A stretch of DNA of 64,000 nucleotides from Romanomermis culicivorax (lineage: Eukaryota; Nematoda; Enoplea; Mermithida; Mermithidae): positions 1,302,001-1,366,000 of the forward strand of contig CAWUHX010000013.1 of NCBI GenBank assembly GCA_963922205.1, in the 5' to 3' direction. The position numbers and the translations under genes are program-made. Within the stretch, counting starts at the first letter, position 1, and each line of letters starts with the position of its first letter. This document shows positions 48,521 to 61,528 of this stretch, in pieces. The notes beneath the pieces were generated by a model. The model saw only the letters and a program-made list of their open reading frames with translations, was not told the origin of the DNA and did not search any database.

Positions 48521-51500
48521 CTAGGGCAGTTTATAATTACTAATTTTTGAATCTACAGTAAACTGCGTGTCCTTAGATGACACGTAGTTAGACTGCAGCC
48601 ATCTGCCGGTCTCGTAGCGAAAGTGCTTTAACCTGCTCACGGATACCACCTGCTTTTTCAGCGGCTCTCTCCAGTGAGCGATTTCAAGCACATTCTCTGA
48701 TAATCTACTATTATCAGTAACAACATACGGTCCTTGCCACGGCAGACCCAGTTTTTTCTGTTTATCGACTTTCAGCAAAACCCAATCATTGACGGAATAA
48801 TCATGAGCCTTTGCTTTACGGTCAAAAAACTTTTTACTGCTCTCCGCAGCCTTTCTGATATTCTCTGCAATGGTCTCATAAGTTTCTACTAAGCTTTCGG
48901 TTAGTATATGCTTATAAGCCTCATAGTTCATCGGCAGAACTATATTTCTAGCAACTCCAATACTAATGCCAAAATTTGCCTCATGACCTCTCAATAAGGC
49001 AAATGGAGAACATCTCGTTGAGGTATGAGGTGTGGCATTGTATGCAAAAACGACAGATTGCAGATATCTGTCCCACTTATCTGAATCCTCTATAGCAACT
49101 TTTCGCAACTGCTTGATCAAGGTTTGGTTAAACCTTTCAACCATTCCATTTCCTTGTGGATGGTAGGCAGTTGTGAAAATCTTCTGACACTCCAACAATT
49201 TACAGACTGACGTCATCAAATCAGCTGTAAAGCATGAACCGTTATCACTCAACAATTTCACCGGGGTTCCATGCCTGAACACAATATTTCGAAGAAAACT
49301 GTCCACAATGGTTACAGCAGATTGATCCTGGATCATTTCTGCTTCCACCCATTTTGTAAAGTAATCTTGAAATACTATCACATACGGTCTTTTCTCGCTC
49401 ATGGGAGATATTCCCACAATATCTACAGAGACTATGTCAAATGGTCCTCTAGGAATGATTGGATTCAATGGCGGAATTGTAGCCTTTCCTGGAGTCGCAA
49501 TTTGACATATCGGACAAAAGCTGATCCAGCTCCGAACATCCTTCTCGATGCTCGGCCACCAGAACCGCTTCTTAATAATAGCAAGGGTTCTCTTAAACCC
49601 TTGATGCGTCATCATCACTGCTCCATGATACTGATGCAGGACAACTTTTTTGAGAACAGAGGGGACAACAATTTGATCCTCTGCCTCGCCAAAAGTCTCT
49701 CTATATAGTATCCCTTGATCGATATAAAAGTTACTTTGAGACTTAGTGCTACCACTAGCACCTAGTTTCTCGAAGATCACTTTTAGATCTTTATCCTTTC
49801 CTTGCAACTTTGACATCAAGGCGTTTGAGATAAGCCCTTTTGGTCTACCATCTTCAATCTCTGGGGCTTCTTCAAACTCCTTCTCCTTCGGTTCAAATAT
49901 TCTCTTCACCTCTTCTTTAGGTTTTGCTTGCCCAGGAGGATGTCCTTTTTCCTCCTGCTGCAAGTTTTTTGACATTTGTCTAGTGACTACCGCCTCAATT
50001 TCATATTTCTCAGGCGTTCGATAATTATCAAATTCTGGAGAAATATTAAGTTGAGTTTCATCACTAACACCATACTTTGAAGCCACTGAAGCTGTGGCCA
50101 TCTTCACCGGAGTGAAGACTCCTACAGCCTCATCCACTTCATCTCCTCTGAGTTCCCGAAGTTGTTTCACTAAAACTTTGTGGTTTTGGTTAAGGACTTC
50201 GTCTTCAGTAAGAGATTTCACATCTTCCTTCTGAAAGATAAGTTCCCATTTTGGTGGCAACTTCTCTTTCTGCTCATCCGGTTCCTCCTTCCTGGAGAGG
50301 AAGTCTGCCATGGCATTTTGTCTGCCAGGCACATACTCCAACTTGTGATTAAACTGGCAAATGAATGCGTACCACCTCTTGAGTTTGTCGTTAGTCTGTG
50401 TATTCACCCTCATTGATAATAATGGTTTGTGGTCAGTTTGAATCCTGACCTTTTGGCCCAAAAGATAATGTTTGTAAATTTTAAGGCCGTAAACCACAGC
50501 TAAGCATTCTCTTTCGGTGGCGCACCATTTCCTTTCTTCTGCCCGCAATATCCGACTATTGTAGGCAACTACCCAACGTTCCGAGTCAGTCTCTTGACAT
50601 AACACTGCTCCCAATGCAATTCCACTGGCATCCGTTTGAAGAATGAATCGTGCAGATCCATCTAAAATTGGATGTCTTAAGAAAGGTACTGAGGTCAATG
50701 CTACTTTGAGCTTCTCAAAAGTTGTGTAATGCAACTCCGTTACATTCCATGTTCCCTTCTTGCCTGTTAATTTGTACAAGGGTTCAGCTAGTGCTGCTAG
50801 GTCCGGTATAAATTTCTTACACCATTGTAGCATACCTAGGAATCTTTGCATTTTCTTAACAGAATCCGGGAATGGAAATTCCGTTATCGCCTTGACCTTC
50901 TTAGGATCCGGAGAAATTCCATTCGCATCCAAGATGTGTCCTAAAAAGTGCACCTTCTCGGGAAGAAATTCACATTTCTCTGGCTTAAGTGTCAACTTCG
51001 CCTTCCTCAACGCTTCTAGCACCATTTTCAAATTCTCTAAGTGTTCCTCGAACGTATTCGAGAAGATGATAATATCATCTATATACACTAGGCAAATTTT
51101 CCATACCAAATCCCCAAGGATTCTCTCCATCATCCTTTGGAATTCAGCAGGTGCATTCTTCAACCCAAACGGCATCACTTTAAACTGAAATAAGCCCTCT
51201 TGGCATATAAAAGCCGTTTTCTCCTTGCTCTCCTCCTCCATCGGGACCTGCCAATATCCCGACTTCAAATCTAGAGTCGTATAAAACTTCGCTCTTCCAA
51301 GGCAATCTAAATAGTCATCCATTCTCGGGATGGGATATTTATCATCCTTGGTCACTTCGTTTATACCTCTGAAATCCACTACGGGTCTCGTAGTTCCATC
51401 TTTCTTTCCAACCAGGAACAAGGGTGCAGCCCACGGTGACTTCGAGGGCTCGATCACTCCTTGATCCAACATCTCCTTTATGTGTCGCCTTACTCCTGGC

Positions 51501-54500
51501 CGACTATTAATAGAAGCTCTGTAATATCTCTTCGCTACAGGTCTTGCATCTCCTGTATCTATCTTGCATGTCAGAGCTGGGGTTGTAGTAGCCGGATCAC
51601 CAGGCAAGCTAAAGACATCTCTGTATTTCAACAAAGACTCTATAGCTTCCGTTTTCTTCTCTTCCGAAATTTTCGCCTTCGATATCATCTTGCATAGTGA
51701 AGTATAGAACTCTACAGAATCAGCTTTTGATAATGCAGGCATTCCTTCCTTTACCATGCAGGTCTGATATTCCTCTTCCTCCTTTATCTTCTTCATTTCT
51801 TTCACCTTTTTGTACGTATCATCATCTTCAATAAGTATAGATTCTGTATAGCCAATGATTTGATCTGTCTCAAACCGACATCCAGAACCTGTGGTATTGG
51901 AGATTAGTACTACAAACTCCTCTTTTGATCCGTCTACAACCGCTTTCTCCATTCTGAACTTCCTTTCAGAATCCCTTGATTCGACAATAATTCCGTTCAA
52001 CGTGGCATCTCCATGTTGATCCCAAAGTTTTGCCTTCATCAAAACATCTGTTCCATATGGAATGTAGGTTTTACTACATGCAACAATTGCAACAGTTGTC
52101 TTTAGCAGACAGACTTTTGGATAAACAATTTGATTTATGCAATCAGTCGACGCCACACTGACTTTAGTCACTTCTTCCATTACCGTTTGCACAGTAGTTA
52201 CAGAAGGAACTTGAACTACGTCAATCTTTCTCTCAATGCCTTGAATCGTCATGGCATTCCTTTTGAAATCAATCACCACACCTAAATCTGGGTGTGCCAA
52301 AAAATCTGTGCCCAAGATCAGGTCCTCACCTGCATCTGGCAACACTATAGCATTGACTGGAAAACTTCCGAATTCAGTCTTCATACAAACTGGTACATAC
52401 CCATAGGCATGCACAACTTTTCCATCAGCTACAGTCACTTTAAGGATACGAGGGTACACTGTATAATCAACGTCTAATGCCCTTTTCAGGAGCTTAGAAG
52501 ACATGACCGTACACTGAGCTCCTGTATCGATTAAAGCTCTGGTAGCCGTTTCTTTAATAACCACATTTATGTAGAAAGGAACCGTTTTCGGATAATTTTC
52601 CAACAACCTTCTCTCTACGTCCGTTGCTTTTCTCCCATACTTCACATGAGCCAAATCTCTTTCTTTCACTTTCTCTAGAGGTGTCACCTTATCCAGGTGA
52701 ATAATACTTCCGAGAACCAAACTAGAAGATTTGTTTCTACTCTTTTCGCTTTCATCATCCACATCCGTACGGCTTGTCACCATTACGTTATGCGAACTAG
52801 GTTGCGACTGGTTCGAAACAAATGATCCAGACTGATCCTGGACGGTACTACCCTGAATAGCAGGTTGACTAGTTGGTGCAGGTAACATCAACTGAGGCTG
52901 TCTCTGCAACTGGATGCCTTGCTCCCTAAGTCTGCAGAATTCCCTGTATCTCTCAAACTCTGGGTCATACCCGTACATTTGATCTTCTTCGGGGAACCCT
53001 ACATAATAGGCACCTCTTCCTCTTCCTCTAAATCCAAATTGAGGTCCACCTCTACCTCTAAAACTTCCTCTATATGAAGCATTCCTATCACCACCATAAT
53101 ATTGATTAGACATGCCACGGTTAAATCCACCGCGTTGCTGTTGCTGACGCCGGTATGCTAATGTCTTACACTCTTCCGTAGCATGAGTATTATTCTTATG
53201 ATAAATGCAATAGGGTCTCTGCTGCTTCAACTGCTTCTGCTTTTCAGCAGACGCTGCCTTCACAGTAGTCAACTCTTTTAGGGCTTCACTCTGAGTAACT
53301 TGTAATTTATCTACTTTCTGAACCAATTGTAGCCACTCCTTTGAGAGAATAGCTAGAAAAGACTCCTTGGCCTGCTCCTCGTTAGACTTTTTGACATCAC
53401 GAGGCGACGGACCAGGTATCATCTCTTCCGCATTCTCCTCACTTCTCTCCTCTTCCACTGCCTTTTGCAACTGATTTTGTGGTCTTGACTTCGTTTGGTT
53501 ATACTTTTTAGTACTTCCATACGGAGCATTCCCGACAAAAGCAATTTCCGGGCATATCTCCTCCGCTACAACTTGATTCACTACAATCGGTTTATCTTTG
53601 GCTCCAAAAGTAGTAAATACATTCTTATACTTTTTATCAATCTGAGTTACGGCGTATGCAAGGTCTTGCCATGTTTTCATCGATGGCAATACGTCCTGCA
53701 ACTCCGTCTGATACAACGGACTACTCTTATAAATGAAGGCATTAATAATATTCTCTTGCCTTACTTGATCACTCTGATCTGCATAGACCAGATCCACATG
53801 ATTGCTCAATCTTTTTAAAAACTCCAAGGCTGACTCGCCTTCTTCCTGTTTCATATTAAACAACTCTCTTTTGAGCATCGTCAAATCATAAGTCGGCGCG
53901 AGATACTTTAAAATATTCCTCCGCGCTTCTGCATAACTTGAGGATGTTCTCGCTATCCTCCTCGCCGTGTTCTGAGACAACCTTCTCAAACACTCTTTCT
54001 TCACTTTATCAGCCGTATTCTCCAGAAACTCACTTTCCAGATCAGTAAAAAACTTCAAAGCCTCCGTCGGCTTTATACTATCATGCAAAGGTCTATGTTT
54101 CAAGGCCTTTACCACATCTCTCACATCAACTTCAACACTTGAGCTAGAGTTCGAAGTAGTTGAACTGCTATTATCACTATCCGAGTAATGTCTACTTCTA
54201 GCTCTAGATCTGTGAGACCTCTTTCGACTCTTCGACTTTCTTTTTCTTCTCCTCTCAGGGCTAAGGTCAGCTCTATTTGCGGTATCTCTCCAAGGAGTAG
54301 GACGAGAAAACCTATCCTCTCCCTGGGACGATTCGTCGCAAATAGTCACCTTCCTTTCCCTCGACCTCCTATTCTCTGAGTAACTGTAGGCATTCGATTG
54401 TGCTTGTTCAGCATTCCTCGAACTCTGCGGCTCCTCAGTCCAACCTCTATCTCTAGCCGAATATTTGTCTCTGTCCTCTTGAGACCTGACATAAACTTCT

Positions 54501-55171
54501 GAATGAACCTCTCTCTTAGGTTCACTAACTCTCTCAACTCTATTCTCAAGGTAAGAAGACTCACCTATCTTCCTCCGTTGATCATCCTCCGATTCCTTTT
54601 CCTTGACCTGCGCGCTTTCGATTACTTTGATCAACAACTCGACCTTCTTCTCCAGCGCATTAAATCGTAAATCCTTGGGATCGACTCGATCCCTCGGATC
54701 CTCTCGTCGATTCCAATTCGTAATTTCGGGGTCGTATCGCCTCGAATATTTGTCGTCGTATAAATCGGCCGGCGCGTCCTCGTAATACTCGTCGTAATTC
54801 ATGTCCACCAAATTTGATCTCCACGCCGGTTTCGATTTCCGTCTAATCTCCTCCAGCGTTTCGGCCATCGGATGGACCAACTTCGAGGGCGACGTCGGTC
54901 TCTCCTTCTCAAAGGTCTGCTGACCTCTGACACTACCACTTACAGTAGTTTCAATCTCGGCTCTCCTAGCCATCTCAAAACCACTTCTCCTCAACTCTTC
55001 CTCAACTCTTGCCATTTCGGCAATTCCACTCTCTCTCCTTCCTTCAGTCTCAGGCGCCTGTGCTTGGACCTTTTCTACCGCTGCGTGTTCTTCAGCAGAG
55101 TCCAGATTCGAAACACTAGGTTCATGTGACCTAGGAGGAGTCCTCAACATTTTTCCTACCGGAATACTCAT
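48521..55171 (-). CDS. gag-pol: Gag-Pol, duplicate assembly copy
   Basis: This is residue-for-residue the same 2216-aa polyprotein as at 36130-42780, shifted by 12,391 bp, with the same protease, RT, RNase H and integrase motifs. It should not be counted as a second element without evidence from reads. Confidence 0.85.
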   Translation of the reverse strand: MSIPVGKMLRTPPRSHEPSVSNLDSAEEHAAVEKVQAQAPETEGRRESGIAEMARVEEELRRSGFEMARRAEIETTVSGSVRGQQTFEKERPTSPSKLVHPMAETLEEIRRKSKPAWRSNLVDMNYDEYYEDAPADLYDDKYSRRYDPEITNWNRREDPRDRVDPKDLRFNALEKKVELLIKVIESAQVKEKESEDDQRRKIGESSYLENRVERVSEPKREVHSEVYVRSQEDRDKYSARDRGWTEEPQSSRNAEQAQSNAYSYSENRRSRERKVTICDESSQGEDRFSRPTPWRDTANRADLSPERRRKRKSKSRKRSHRSRARSRHYSDSDNSSSTTSNSSSSVEVDVRDVVKALKHRPLHDSIKPTEALKFFTDLESEFLENTADKVKKECLRRLSQNTARRIARTSSSYAEARRNILKYLAPTYDLTMLKRELFNMKQEEGESALEFLKRLSNHVDLVYADQSDQVRQENIINAFIYKSSPLYQTELQDVLPSMKTWQDLAYAVTQIDKKYKNVFTTFGAKDKPIVVNQVVAEEICPEIAFVGNAPYGSTKKYNQTKSRPQNQLQKAVEEERSEENAEEMIPGPSPRDVKKSNEEQAKESFLAILSKEWLQLVQKVDKLQVTQSEALKELTTVKAASAEKQKQLKQQRPYCIYHKNNTHATEECKTLAYRRQQQQRGGFNRGMSNQYYGGDRNASYRGSFRGRGGPQFGFRGRGRGAYYVGFPEEDQMYGYDPEFERYREFCRLREQGIQLQRQPQLMLPAPTSQPAIQGSTVQDQSGSFVSNQSQPSSHNVMVTSRTDVDDESEKSRNKSSSLVLGSIIHLDKVTPLEKVKERDLAHVKYGRKATDVERRLLENYPKTVPFYINVVIKETATRALIDTGAQCTVMSSKLLKRALDVDYTVYPRILKVTVADGKVVHAYGYVPVCMKTEFGSFPVNAIVLPDAGEDLILGTDFLAHPDLGVVIDFKRNAMTIQGIERKIDVVQVPSVTTVQTVMEEVTKVSVASTDCINQIVYPKVCLLKTTVAIVACSKTYIPYGTDVLMKAKLWDQHGDATLNGIIVESRDSERKFRMEKAVVDGSKEEFVVLISNTTGSGCRFETDQIIGYTESILIEDDDTYKKVKEMKKIKEEEEYQTCMVKEGMPALSKADSVEFYTSLCKMISKAKISEEKKTEAIESLLKYRDVFSLPGDPATTTPALTCKIDTGDARPVAKRYYRASINSRPGVRRHIKEMLDQGVIEPSKSPWAAPLFLVGKKDGTTRPVVDFRGINEVTKDDKYPIPRMDDYLDCLGRAKFYTTLDLKSGYWQVPMEEESKEKTAFICQEGLFQFKVMPFGLKNAPAEFQRMMERILGDLVWKICLVYIDDIIIFSNTFEEHLENLKMVLEALRKAKLTLKPEKCEFLPEKVHFLGHILDANGISPDPKKVKAITEFPFPDSVKKMQRFLGMLQWCKKFIPDLAALAEPLYKLTGKKGTWNVTELHYTTFEKLKVALTSVPFLRHPILDGSARFILQTDASGIALGAVLCQETDSERWVVAYNSRILRAEERKWCATERECLAVVYGLKIYKHYLLGQKVRIQTDHKPLLSMRVNTQTNDKLKRWYAFICQFNHKLEYVPGRQNAMADFLSRKEEPDEQKEKLPPKWELIFQKEDVKSLTEDEVLNQNHKVLVKQLRELRGDEVDEAVGVFTPVKMATASVASKYGVSDETQLNISPEFDNYRTPEKYEIEAVVTRQMSKNLQQEEKGHPPGQAKPKEEVKRIFEPKEKEFEEAPEIEDGRPKGLISNALMSKLQGKDKDLKVIFEKLGASGSTKSQSNFYIDQGILYRETFGEAEDQIVVPSVLKKVVLHQYHGAVMMTHQGFKRTLAIIKKRFWWPSIEKDVRSWISFCPICQIATPGKATIPPLNPIIPRGPFDIVSVDIVGISPMSEKRPYVIVFQDYFTKWVEAEMIQDQSAVTIVDSFLRNIVFRHGTPVKLLSDNGSCFTADLMTSVCKLLECQKIFTTAYHPQGNGMVERFNQTLIKQLRKVAIEDSDKWDRYLQSVVFAYNATPHTSTRCSPFALLRGHEANFGISIGVARNIVLPMNYEAYKHILTESLVETYETIAENIRKAAESSKKFFDRKAKAHDYSVNDWVLLKVDKQKKLGLPWQGPYVVTDNSRLSENVLEIAHWREPLKKQVVSVSRLKHFRYETGRWLQSNYVSSKDTQFTVDSKISNYKLP

Positions 55172-55279
55172 CTTCTTTACTTTTCCGGTATGTGACTGCA
55201 AATAAAACCCAGGAGGTTTAGTTACTTTTCTGGTGGTTCTCCGGTTATCCGTCGTGAGAGGCGTTAAGAGTCCACCACT

Positions 55280-55760
55280 TGTTAGGCTGCTGTGGGGTCA
55301 CAATTAAGCAACAGTTCTAACCACAGGCTAACAACAACAACAACAAACACCAAACTCTCCCAGACGTTTCACCAGATAAACACCAGAACTCTCACTAAAC
55401 CTCAAGCAGAACACCTTGGCTCGTACCTCAGGAGTTCCTACCCAAGTCTCCACTCCTATACTTATAAACTCCTTCCACTACGCTCACAAAACAAAACAAC
55501 TTACAGGTCCAAGTTGTATTGGGTGACGAAGGGCGACGCCAATAATAAATAATATACAAAAATATTATAAATAAGACGACCACGGCGACGCTCCATAAAC
55601 TAGTCTTTTTCAATAATGACAAAAAGACAGAAAACTCGCGAAACAGTGGCAGAAATAACCTATGCAAATTTATCATTTCTTTTCGCCACTTTTCGCCGCG
55701 TCCAACCGCCTGCGCACCGACGCCGGAAGCTGAACACGTGCACCTGAGCCCACCTCAACA
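55280..55760 (-). repeat. LTR, duplicate assembly copy
   Basis: 481 bp, TG...CA, identical by eye to the LTR at 42889-43369, and followed by the same TATAGTGAATTG flank. Confidence 0.9.
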
Positions 55761-56705
55761 TATAGTGAATTGTAGCTGTTTTCATTCAATTTTAGACTTG
55801 TAGTAAGTGTTTTACAGGCTCTAAAATCATAAAACATCGAAAATTTTCCGGAGCTGCGCGCCGGATCTTATTATATAATTTTTTAATTAGTCTATTCACT
55901 GTTTCTCTACAAATCAAACTTTCTGGAAAAAAAATTCTCGACGAAGGGAGAGAATATGGGGGTTCGACATGGAAAAGATGAATTTTGGTGCATTTGGTGC
56001 AAAAGAATTCTGGTGATCAAAATCTCAATTTTTCCATTTTTGTTACTATTATTTTAAATATGGAGCCGAGTTTGAATTCGTGATTATAATGGAGGTGATT
56101 TTCATAAATTTCAAGTTTAATTTGAGCTTGTCAAACTCATGAAAGTATGAACATATTTTTTAGTGTGTAGAATGATACATGTTTTCGAACCTTGTATGTT
56201 TATCGAATAAGTTATCCTTAAATTGATTTTCCAGCATTTAGAGTGTCAAAATCTGAAAAAAATCGTTGCATAGCGTCGGAAAGATATAGGAAACAACAGA
56301 ACAATGAGAACAGAAGCTACAATTTCAAAACCCTATACTTTTGAGTCGGAAGGAAATAAACTCAAGTGCAATCTCTGCAAAATTGAACGAAATATCGCGT
56401 TTTTTGCATAAAAAATTTTCTTTGCACAAGGATTTCTCGGCCGATGTTTGTACGTGTGGAAAGATGCCTGTAACTGAAAACGCTGGGTGGAAATCAAATT
56501 TTGAACAGTGATTTTTTAAAACTCATATCAACTGATTGAATATCTACATAATTTAATTATATAGTACGTTCTACAGTGTGTTACAAGCAAGTTTTTCAAT
56601 ATTCTTCAATTAAAAATTTTTGGCTCCCAAAATTTTAATTTGGCCCCTAAAAATTTAGGCCTAGGAGCCATTTGGCTCCTGGTTTTCAAACCAAAAAAAG
56701 CCTGT
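55761..56705. repeat. Dispersed repeat, copy 1 (inner arm of the hAT-like element)
   Basis: Runs from the retrotransposon flank to AAAAAAAGCCTGTGAC. It contains a TTTTCCGG-GCTGCGCGCCGGATC hairpin and the AGGAGCCATTTGGCTCCTGG palindrome. A diverged direct copy lies at 57780-58666. Confidence 0.7.
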
Positions 56706-57779
56706 GACATAGGTCATTTGTTATAACATATCTTTTATGTTATAACATATAACAAATAAGATACGTTATATCTCTTTAAAAATGCGAGTATCGCGAGCCC
56801 CAATATCTAGTTTAATTTATAATGATAGATGCAGCGAAAACCAAATAATAAGTACAACTTGATACGCAATTTTCACTTGCCGAAAATTCTTATACTAAAA
56901 ATGCCTTATTTCCATCTAAGAATGGGAAAGGCCAATATCATTGAAAAACCTCATGCTTATTTACTTTCGATTTGGACAGAACTGCGTTGATACCTGAGTT
57001 CTACTTGAGAAATTGTGAACATTATGGAAGGAACTTTTCGGCTGTTCTGTTTGCTGCTTACTGACGTTTTTTAATTGATTACAGTAATATGCTCTATTAG
57101 TTTTTCCAATACTGAACTTACTTTCATGAGATTACTGCATCATTCATCTCAAAATCAACAGAGTACATGTATAAGTAGTCATTCTCCAGACTTTATTTTT
57201 GAACTTAATTAAAGAATGTAATTTGCGAAAAACAAATTAGTAAGTATTGCGTACCAAATTCACCTATATAAATATAATTGATGAAAAAAGGATACAAATT
57301 TCATATGTAATAGGGGAAAAAATCCTGTAAGGTTGGCACCGGCACCGGGACATCCCTAGTTAACACGTGGACTAATGATTGAAAGAAAGAAATTTTTGAA
57401 AAATTTTTAAGGGTTTTCACAAAAAACAACTTCGTCAATATAGTCATTCTCTACATGACTTTTGCTTAGTGAACGAGTGGGACTGGAATCTGCATCAACT
57501 ATGGCTCTAACTTCCTAGACACTACTTGAATAACTTGAAAAAAAGATATTTTGACATATGCTGAAGTTTAGGCAAATCAGTAATAGTGAGTAGCAAATAT
57601 AATTATACGTTTTCTGGAAGTCAATCGAGAACCTGTATTGAAGTTGAAGTGCAGTTCCAGATACAATGAAAACATGTTAACTTTCCTGCAAACAGAACGC
57701 GAATTTAGTGATTCCAAAAAGTATTACTGTCAAACAAACAACTGAATATTTACTTGTCGGTCAACTAACCAAGTAAATA

Positions 57780-58666
57780 ATGTGAAAATGAGCTTTTATT
57801 ATTGTTATTTTCAATCAATTCTAGATTCGAAGTAAGTATTTTACATACAGGGTTTTCCGGCGCTTCACGCCGGATTTCACTTTGTAATTTTTAGGATTAG
57901 TTTATCTACTGTTTTTCTACAAATCATCTTACTTTTTGGGGAAAAAAACTTTTTGAAAAAGAGAAAAAAATATGGGGGTTTGACAAGAAAAAGATCAGGT
58001 TTGGTGCATTTAAGAAGTCAAAATATCAATTTTTGTCAACTTTTTTGTAGCTATAATTTTAAATAAGGAGCCGAGTTTGAATTCATAATCATAATGGAGG
58101 TGATTTTCATAATTTCAAGTTCAATTTGAATTCGTTTCATCTCATGAAAGTATGAACACATTTTTTAATCTGTAAAATATGCATGTTTTCCAGCATTAAT
58201 GGTTATTGAATAAGTTATTCTTAAATTGATTTTTCAGCATTTTAGAGTGTCAGAATCAAAAAAATTTCCGTTGCTTAGCGCCGAACGATATAGGAAACAA
58301 CAGAAAAATAAGAACAAGAAGGTTTCTGCAAAAAATAAACGAAAATTGTTTTTTGCATTTAAAAAATTTCCTTTGAACAAGGATTTCTCGATCGATCTTT
58401 GTATACATGTATGGAAAGAAGCCTTTAACCGAAAAACGTTTGTTGGAAATATAATTTTTAACAATAATTTTTTTAGACATGTATCAACTCATTGAATATC
58501 GATATAAGTTAATTATATTGCGAACCCATTTTTCGATATTCTTCAATATTTTTCGATATTATTCAATTAAAAATTTTTGGCTCCGAAAATTTCAATTTGG
58601 CCCCTAAAAATTAAAGCCTAGGAGCCATTTGGCTACTGGTTTTCAAATCAAAAAAAGCCTGTGCCA
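57780..58666. repeat. Dispersed repeat, copy 2
   Basis: It follows copy 1 throughout, with substitutions and small indels. Shared landmarks include CTACAAATCA, ATATGGGGGTT(C/T)GACA, GGAGCCGAGTTTGAATTC, ATAATGGAGGTGATTTTCAT and the final CAAAAAAAGCCTGTG. The short frames inside it (58226-58495, both strands) are not genes. Confidence 0.7.
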
Positions 58667-59927
58667 AGCAGAAAAAAATTTGGTCGAGAAATCGACTTCG
58701 GATGAGAACTCTTCATTTTTATGCCACCAAGGACAAGCTTATTTATTGTAAATTACAGAGATAAACTATCAAAAACCATCGACTATCGGCCGAAGGTCGA
58801 TAGCTAAAAAACCTGATAAGCGGCCGGTGCATTGACCAGTCACTACTTCCAGTTTTAATTTTTCAGGCTCTTCGATTTCGGTTTTACGATTTTTCAATTC
58901 ACGGTTCAGCTTTCGACTTTACTGTTTTCGAAACTGTCATTTCGCTTGCGCTTTTACAGTATTGAAAAAAATGTGCTGATAAATGACTAATAAATAATAA
59001 AAAATAAATTCTCTAGAACTATGAAATTAAACTCTGCTCGAATTAAAACTAACTTCACTGAAGTTTTGCAACACTTTGTTTGAATGGAGTGTATTTGAAA
59101 ATTGCCATTTTTGCACATTCCTTTGAATCTGCGTCAGTTACTTTTCTGGATCTTCAAACACTTCTTACCTGGCTGGAGCATCACTCAAGTTATTGTGTTT
59201 GTATTGAAGGCTTCCATGTAGTATACAGTATTATTTTTTCAAAACTCGTACTTTCCGTTTTTCGAATATAATTCTATTCTAAAACACTTTTAAATTTCGA
59301 TTTTTTAAAAATTGATTCTAGAATTGGGCTTTTTAGAATTCTTGAACCCCTAAGTTCAGCAATTGGAAGAATATGAAAGCACCCAATAGTCATAATGCAA
59401 TGGTGTTATCTATAAACATAACTAATTGGTACATCCTTTTCGGCATGCTTAAGATTATATCGAACTAATAATCAAACCATTCCAGTTAAGCATTGCATTG
59501 TTTTTTGACATTTTTCATTACCTGAAAACATGAAATATTTTAGTCCTTCGCACAAAAAAATCTTTCATTTATCTAAGATTTGATTAAAATTTATTTATTC
59601 GGGCTAACAACGATCTCATACAAAAAGTGGAATTATTTTGACCTTGGCACTCTGCTACAGGTTTGGAATAATGGAGACCTTTATTCGACAGCTAAAATTG
59701 TATATTAAAGCATTGTAAATGCATAAACCAAAGTAACGGAAAAATAACCCTAAGAAATCTCGTTTACGACTTTACAATTTTCAACTCAATGGTTTTTGGA
59801 AACGAGACGGTTTTTACGTTTTCGGTCGACCAGAACATTATTTCTAAATGGGCCATTAAAAATACCTTGAAAAACCATGGAATATTGCACGAAATTCCTT
59901 CTTACTAGAAGATCATATAATTATGCA
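58667..59927. other. Giant-intron DNA, nothing recognised
   Basis: AT-rich sequence with no exon, repeat family or RNA gene that can be supported. Confidence 0.5.
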
Positions 59928-60792
59928 CAAGGCCGTATTTAGGAGGGTAGGATGGGGCGGCTGCCCCTTGGCACTCTGTCATTTTTTCAAGATTATCATC
60001 GGTGCTGTTAGCATATCTACTATCAATTACTAATGCCTTGAACAGTTTCTATCAATTGAATTACATCATCTCTTTTTTTATTACTTGAAAGTCAATATTT
60101 TGCCGATATTTCAGATTTTTCATCACTCTTTACAATTTTTTCTCTCACCTCGCTTAGAGTTTCTAGACTACTTTGAAAAGTTAATTATCGTACTTAAAAC
60201 GATGAAAACACCATTCTAGGACTGCAAATTTAGATTTTTTATCCGGGAATAATTGTGGTGAACATTTATTTTGCAGCGTTTTAGAACACAATAATCCGAA
60301 AATTCTCCCGGCGGTACGCGTCAGAATAAAAAAGATAGTTTTTTCATTGTTATGTAGATTCATTTTCCAGCCTTTTAGAATGTAAAAACCTGAAAATATT
60401 TCCAGCGCTGTGTGCTAGAATAAGAATGATTGAATTTCAATAACTCTAATCAGAATCGCAGAAATGTCAGCAGCAGATAAACCTATGAGAAATACATCCT
60501 TAGTATGCTTCCTTGTAGGACACTAATAATGTATAGTTCATCAACACCATTTGATTTACCTGACAACAATTTGTTTGTTTTATCCTCATTTTTGCAAGTT
60601 ACTAACTCGAAAGCATCATCAAAATAGAAAAATATTTAGGGTATGGTTCTCATGTGGAAAAAATTTGCGAGGAAAAGACAGCGGTTGCACATATTCTTAT
60701 TTTCTCCATGTTTTTTGTGTTTCGTTGTAGCTGATGTTTGCTTTTGCTCGATCTGCCCCTCATAGAAAATTTCCCAGCTACAGCCTAATTCT
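59928..60792. mobile_element. Candidate hAT-like MITE related to the 120-1094 element
   Basis: The left end, CAAGGCCGTATTTAGGAGGG, resembles the CAGGGCCGTGC terminus at 120. The right end near CTACAGCCT is a weak inverted match. The interior holds the same GCGTTTTAGAA...CCGGCG modules at 60270-60420. Target duplication is not convincing, so the bounds are approximate. Confidence 0.4.
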
Positions 60793-60811
60793 GAACATTT
60801 CAATAACTTAC

Positions 60812-60955
60812 TCAGTCTCCGTTTCGATCAATTTTCTCGCGTAGTAAGTATAATCCCAGGGTTTTAATGCGTCGCCCACCATTTCGTGCTTTTTGGCGAA
60901 TAATTGCATATCTTTCAAGCGACTTAGAAACTTTGGTCTAGTTTTATCTCGGAAC
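60812..60955 (-). CDS. MIPEP: M3-family (MIPEP-like) exon, PWD-YY region
   Basis: The exon reads FRDKTRPKFLSRLKDMQLFA and onward, through ALKPWDYTYYARKLIETET. This is the family's conserved PWD..YY segment, which precedes the helix found at 24832-24944. The acceptor is TTTCTAAAG before 60955 and the donor GTAAGT at 60811. Its 3' phase (two leftover bases) fits the exon at 24944 (one base), joining the two halves across 35,867 bp of assembled intron. About 16 residues usual in this region are absent, so a small extra exon may be hidden between them. Confidence 0.8.
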
Positions 60956-61528
60956 CTTTAGAAATAAAGGTTTCTTTTATAACTGGTTCAGTTCGCACTG
61001 TGTGAAAATAATTATTGAACCAAAATATTTTTCTTTTAGATTCAAATCAAGAAAGACCCACGAAAAGATAGTGAATTATAGATTTACATGAAAATAATCA
61101 CACATAAATGTTTTCCTAACTGGGCAACATCATTTGAAATTACTGAGCCAAACAATATTTTCACTAATCTAACTTGAGTTTACTCAAAATTTCAAGCCAC
61201 GCAAGCATTCTGAGTAATTTTAAGAACAAAAATTGACATGATTGTTGATGTTGCATAAGAGAAGCATGTGTACAACAGTATGGAAATTCATCAATAACAC
61301 ACGGGAAAAAATGGGCTTAACGGGCGCGACTGCGATTGAAAGGATTTCAGTTTTTAACTCTCCTGAATGGCGGAAAATACATTCATGTTATCGACTAATA
61401 CAACAGAAATATCCAGAATATATAAAACTTCTCGATCAACAGGTAGTTTGTGTTCTGTTCAGAAAATGCTAAAATTTTCCGAGTATTGAAAAAACCCACA
61501 AAGTGCTTCAAAACACCTTATGCCTTAC

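Larger units (their letters stand above)
43780..55760 (-). mobile_element. Second, partial copy of the retrotransposon; probable false duplication
   Basis: It repeats 31394-43369 of the first copy and lacks the 3' LTR and the ORF3 tail, which would lie across the gap. From about 45650 onward it appears identical, including the whole 2216-codon Gag-Pol and the LTR. In the 1.9 kb next to the gap it differs by about thirteen single-base insertions or deletions, mostly in homopolymers, netting +5 bp. With the shared right flank, this indicates one locus assembled twice. Confidence 0.85.
27619..57360. mobile_element. Old hAT-like inverted-repeat element, split by the LTR retrotransposon
   Basis: The left edge TTAAGGATGGGCCGGATCC (27620) and the right edge, read inward, TAGGGATGTCCCGGTGCCGG (57358 leftwards) agree at 13 of 18 positions. 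Both are followed by tandem GGATCC or GGCACC motifs, as in some hAT termini. Inner arms are also inverted: the module AGGCTTTTTTTAG...GGGGCC...AGGAGCC at 29160-29270 recurs reversed at 56600-56705. No clean 8-bp duplication survives. The 29288-43369 insertion and the artefactual 43370-55760 segment inflate the span; the element itself is about 3.3 kb. Confidence 0.5.

Noticed and set aside
43780..55760. A second, independent retrotransposon in tandem
   Set aside because: It shares the flank and the LTR boundary with the first copy, has errors only near the gap and follows adapter sequence. An assembly duplicate explains everything seen.
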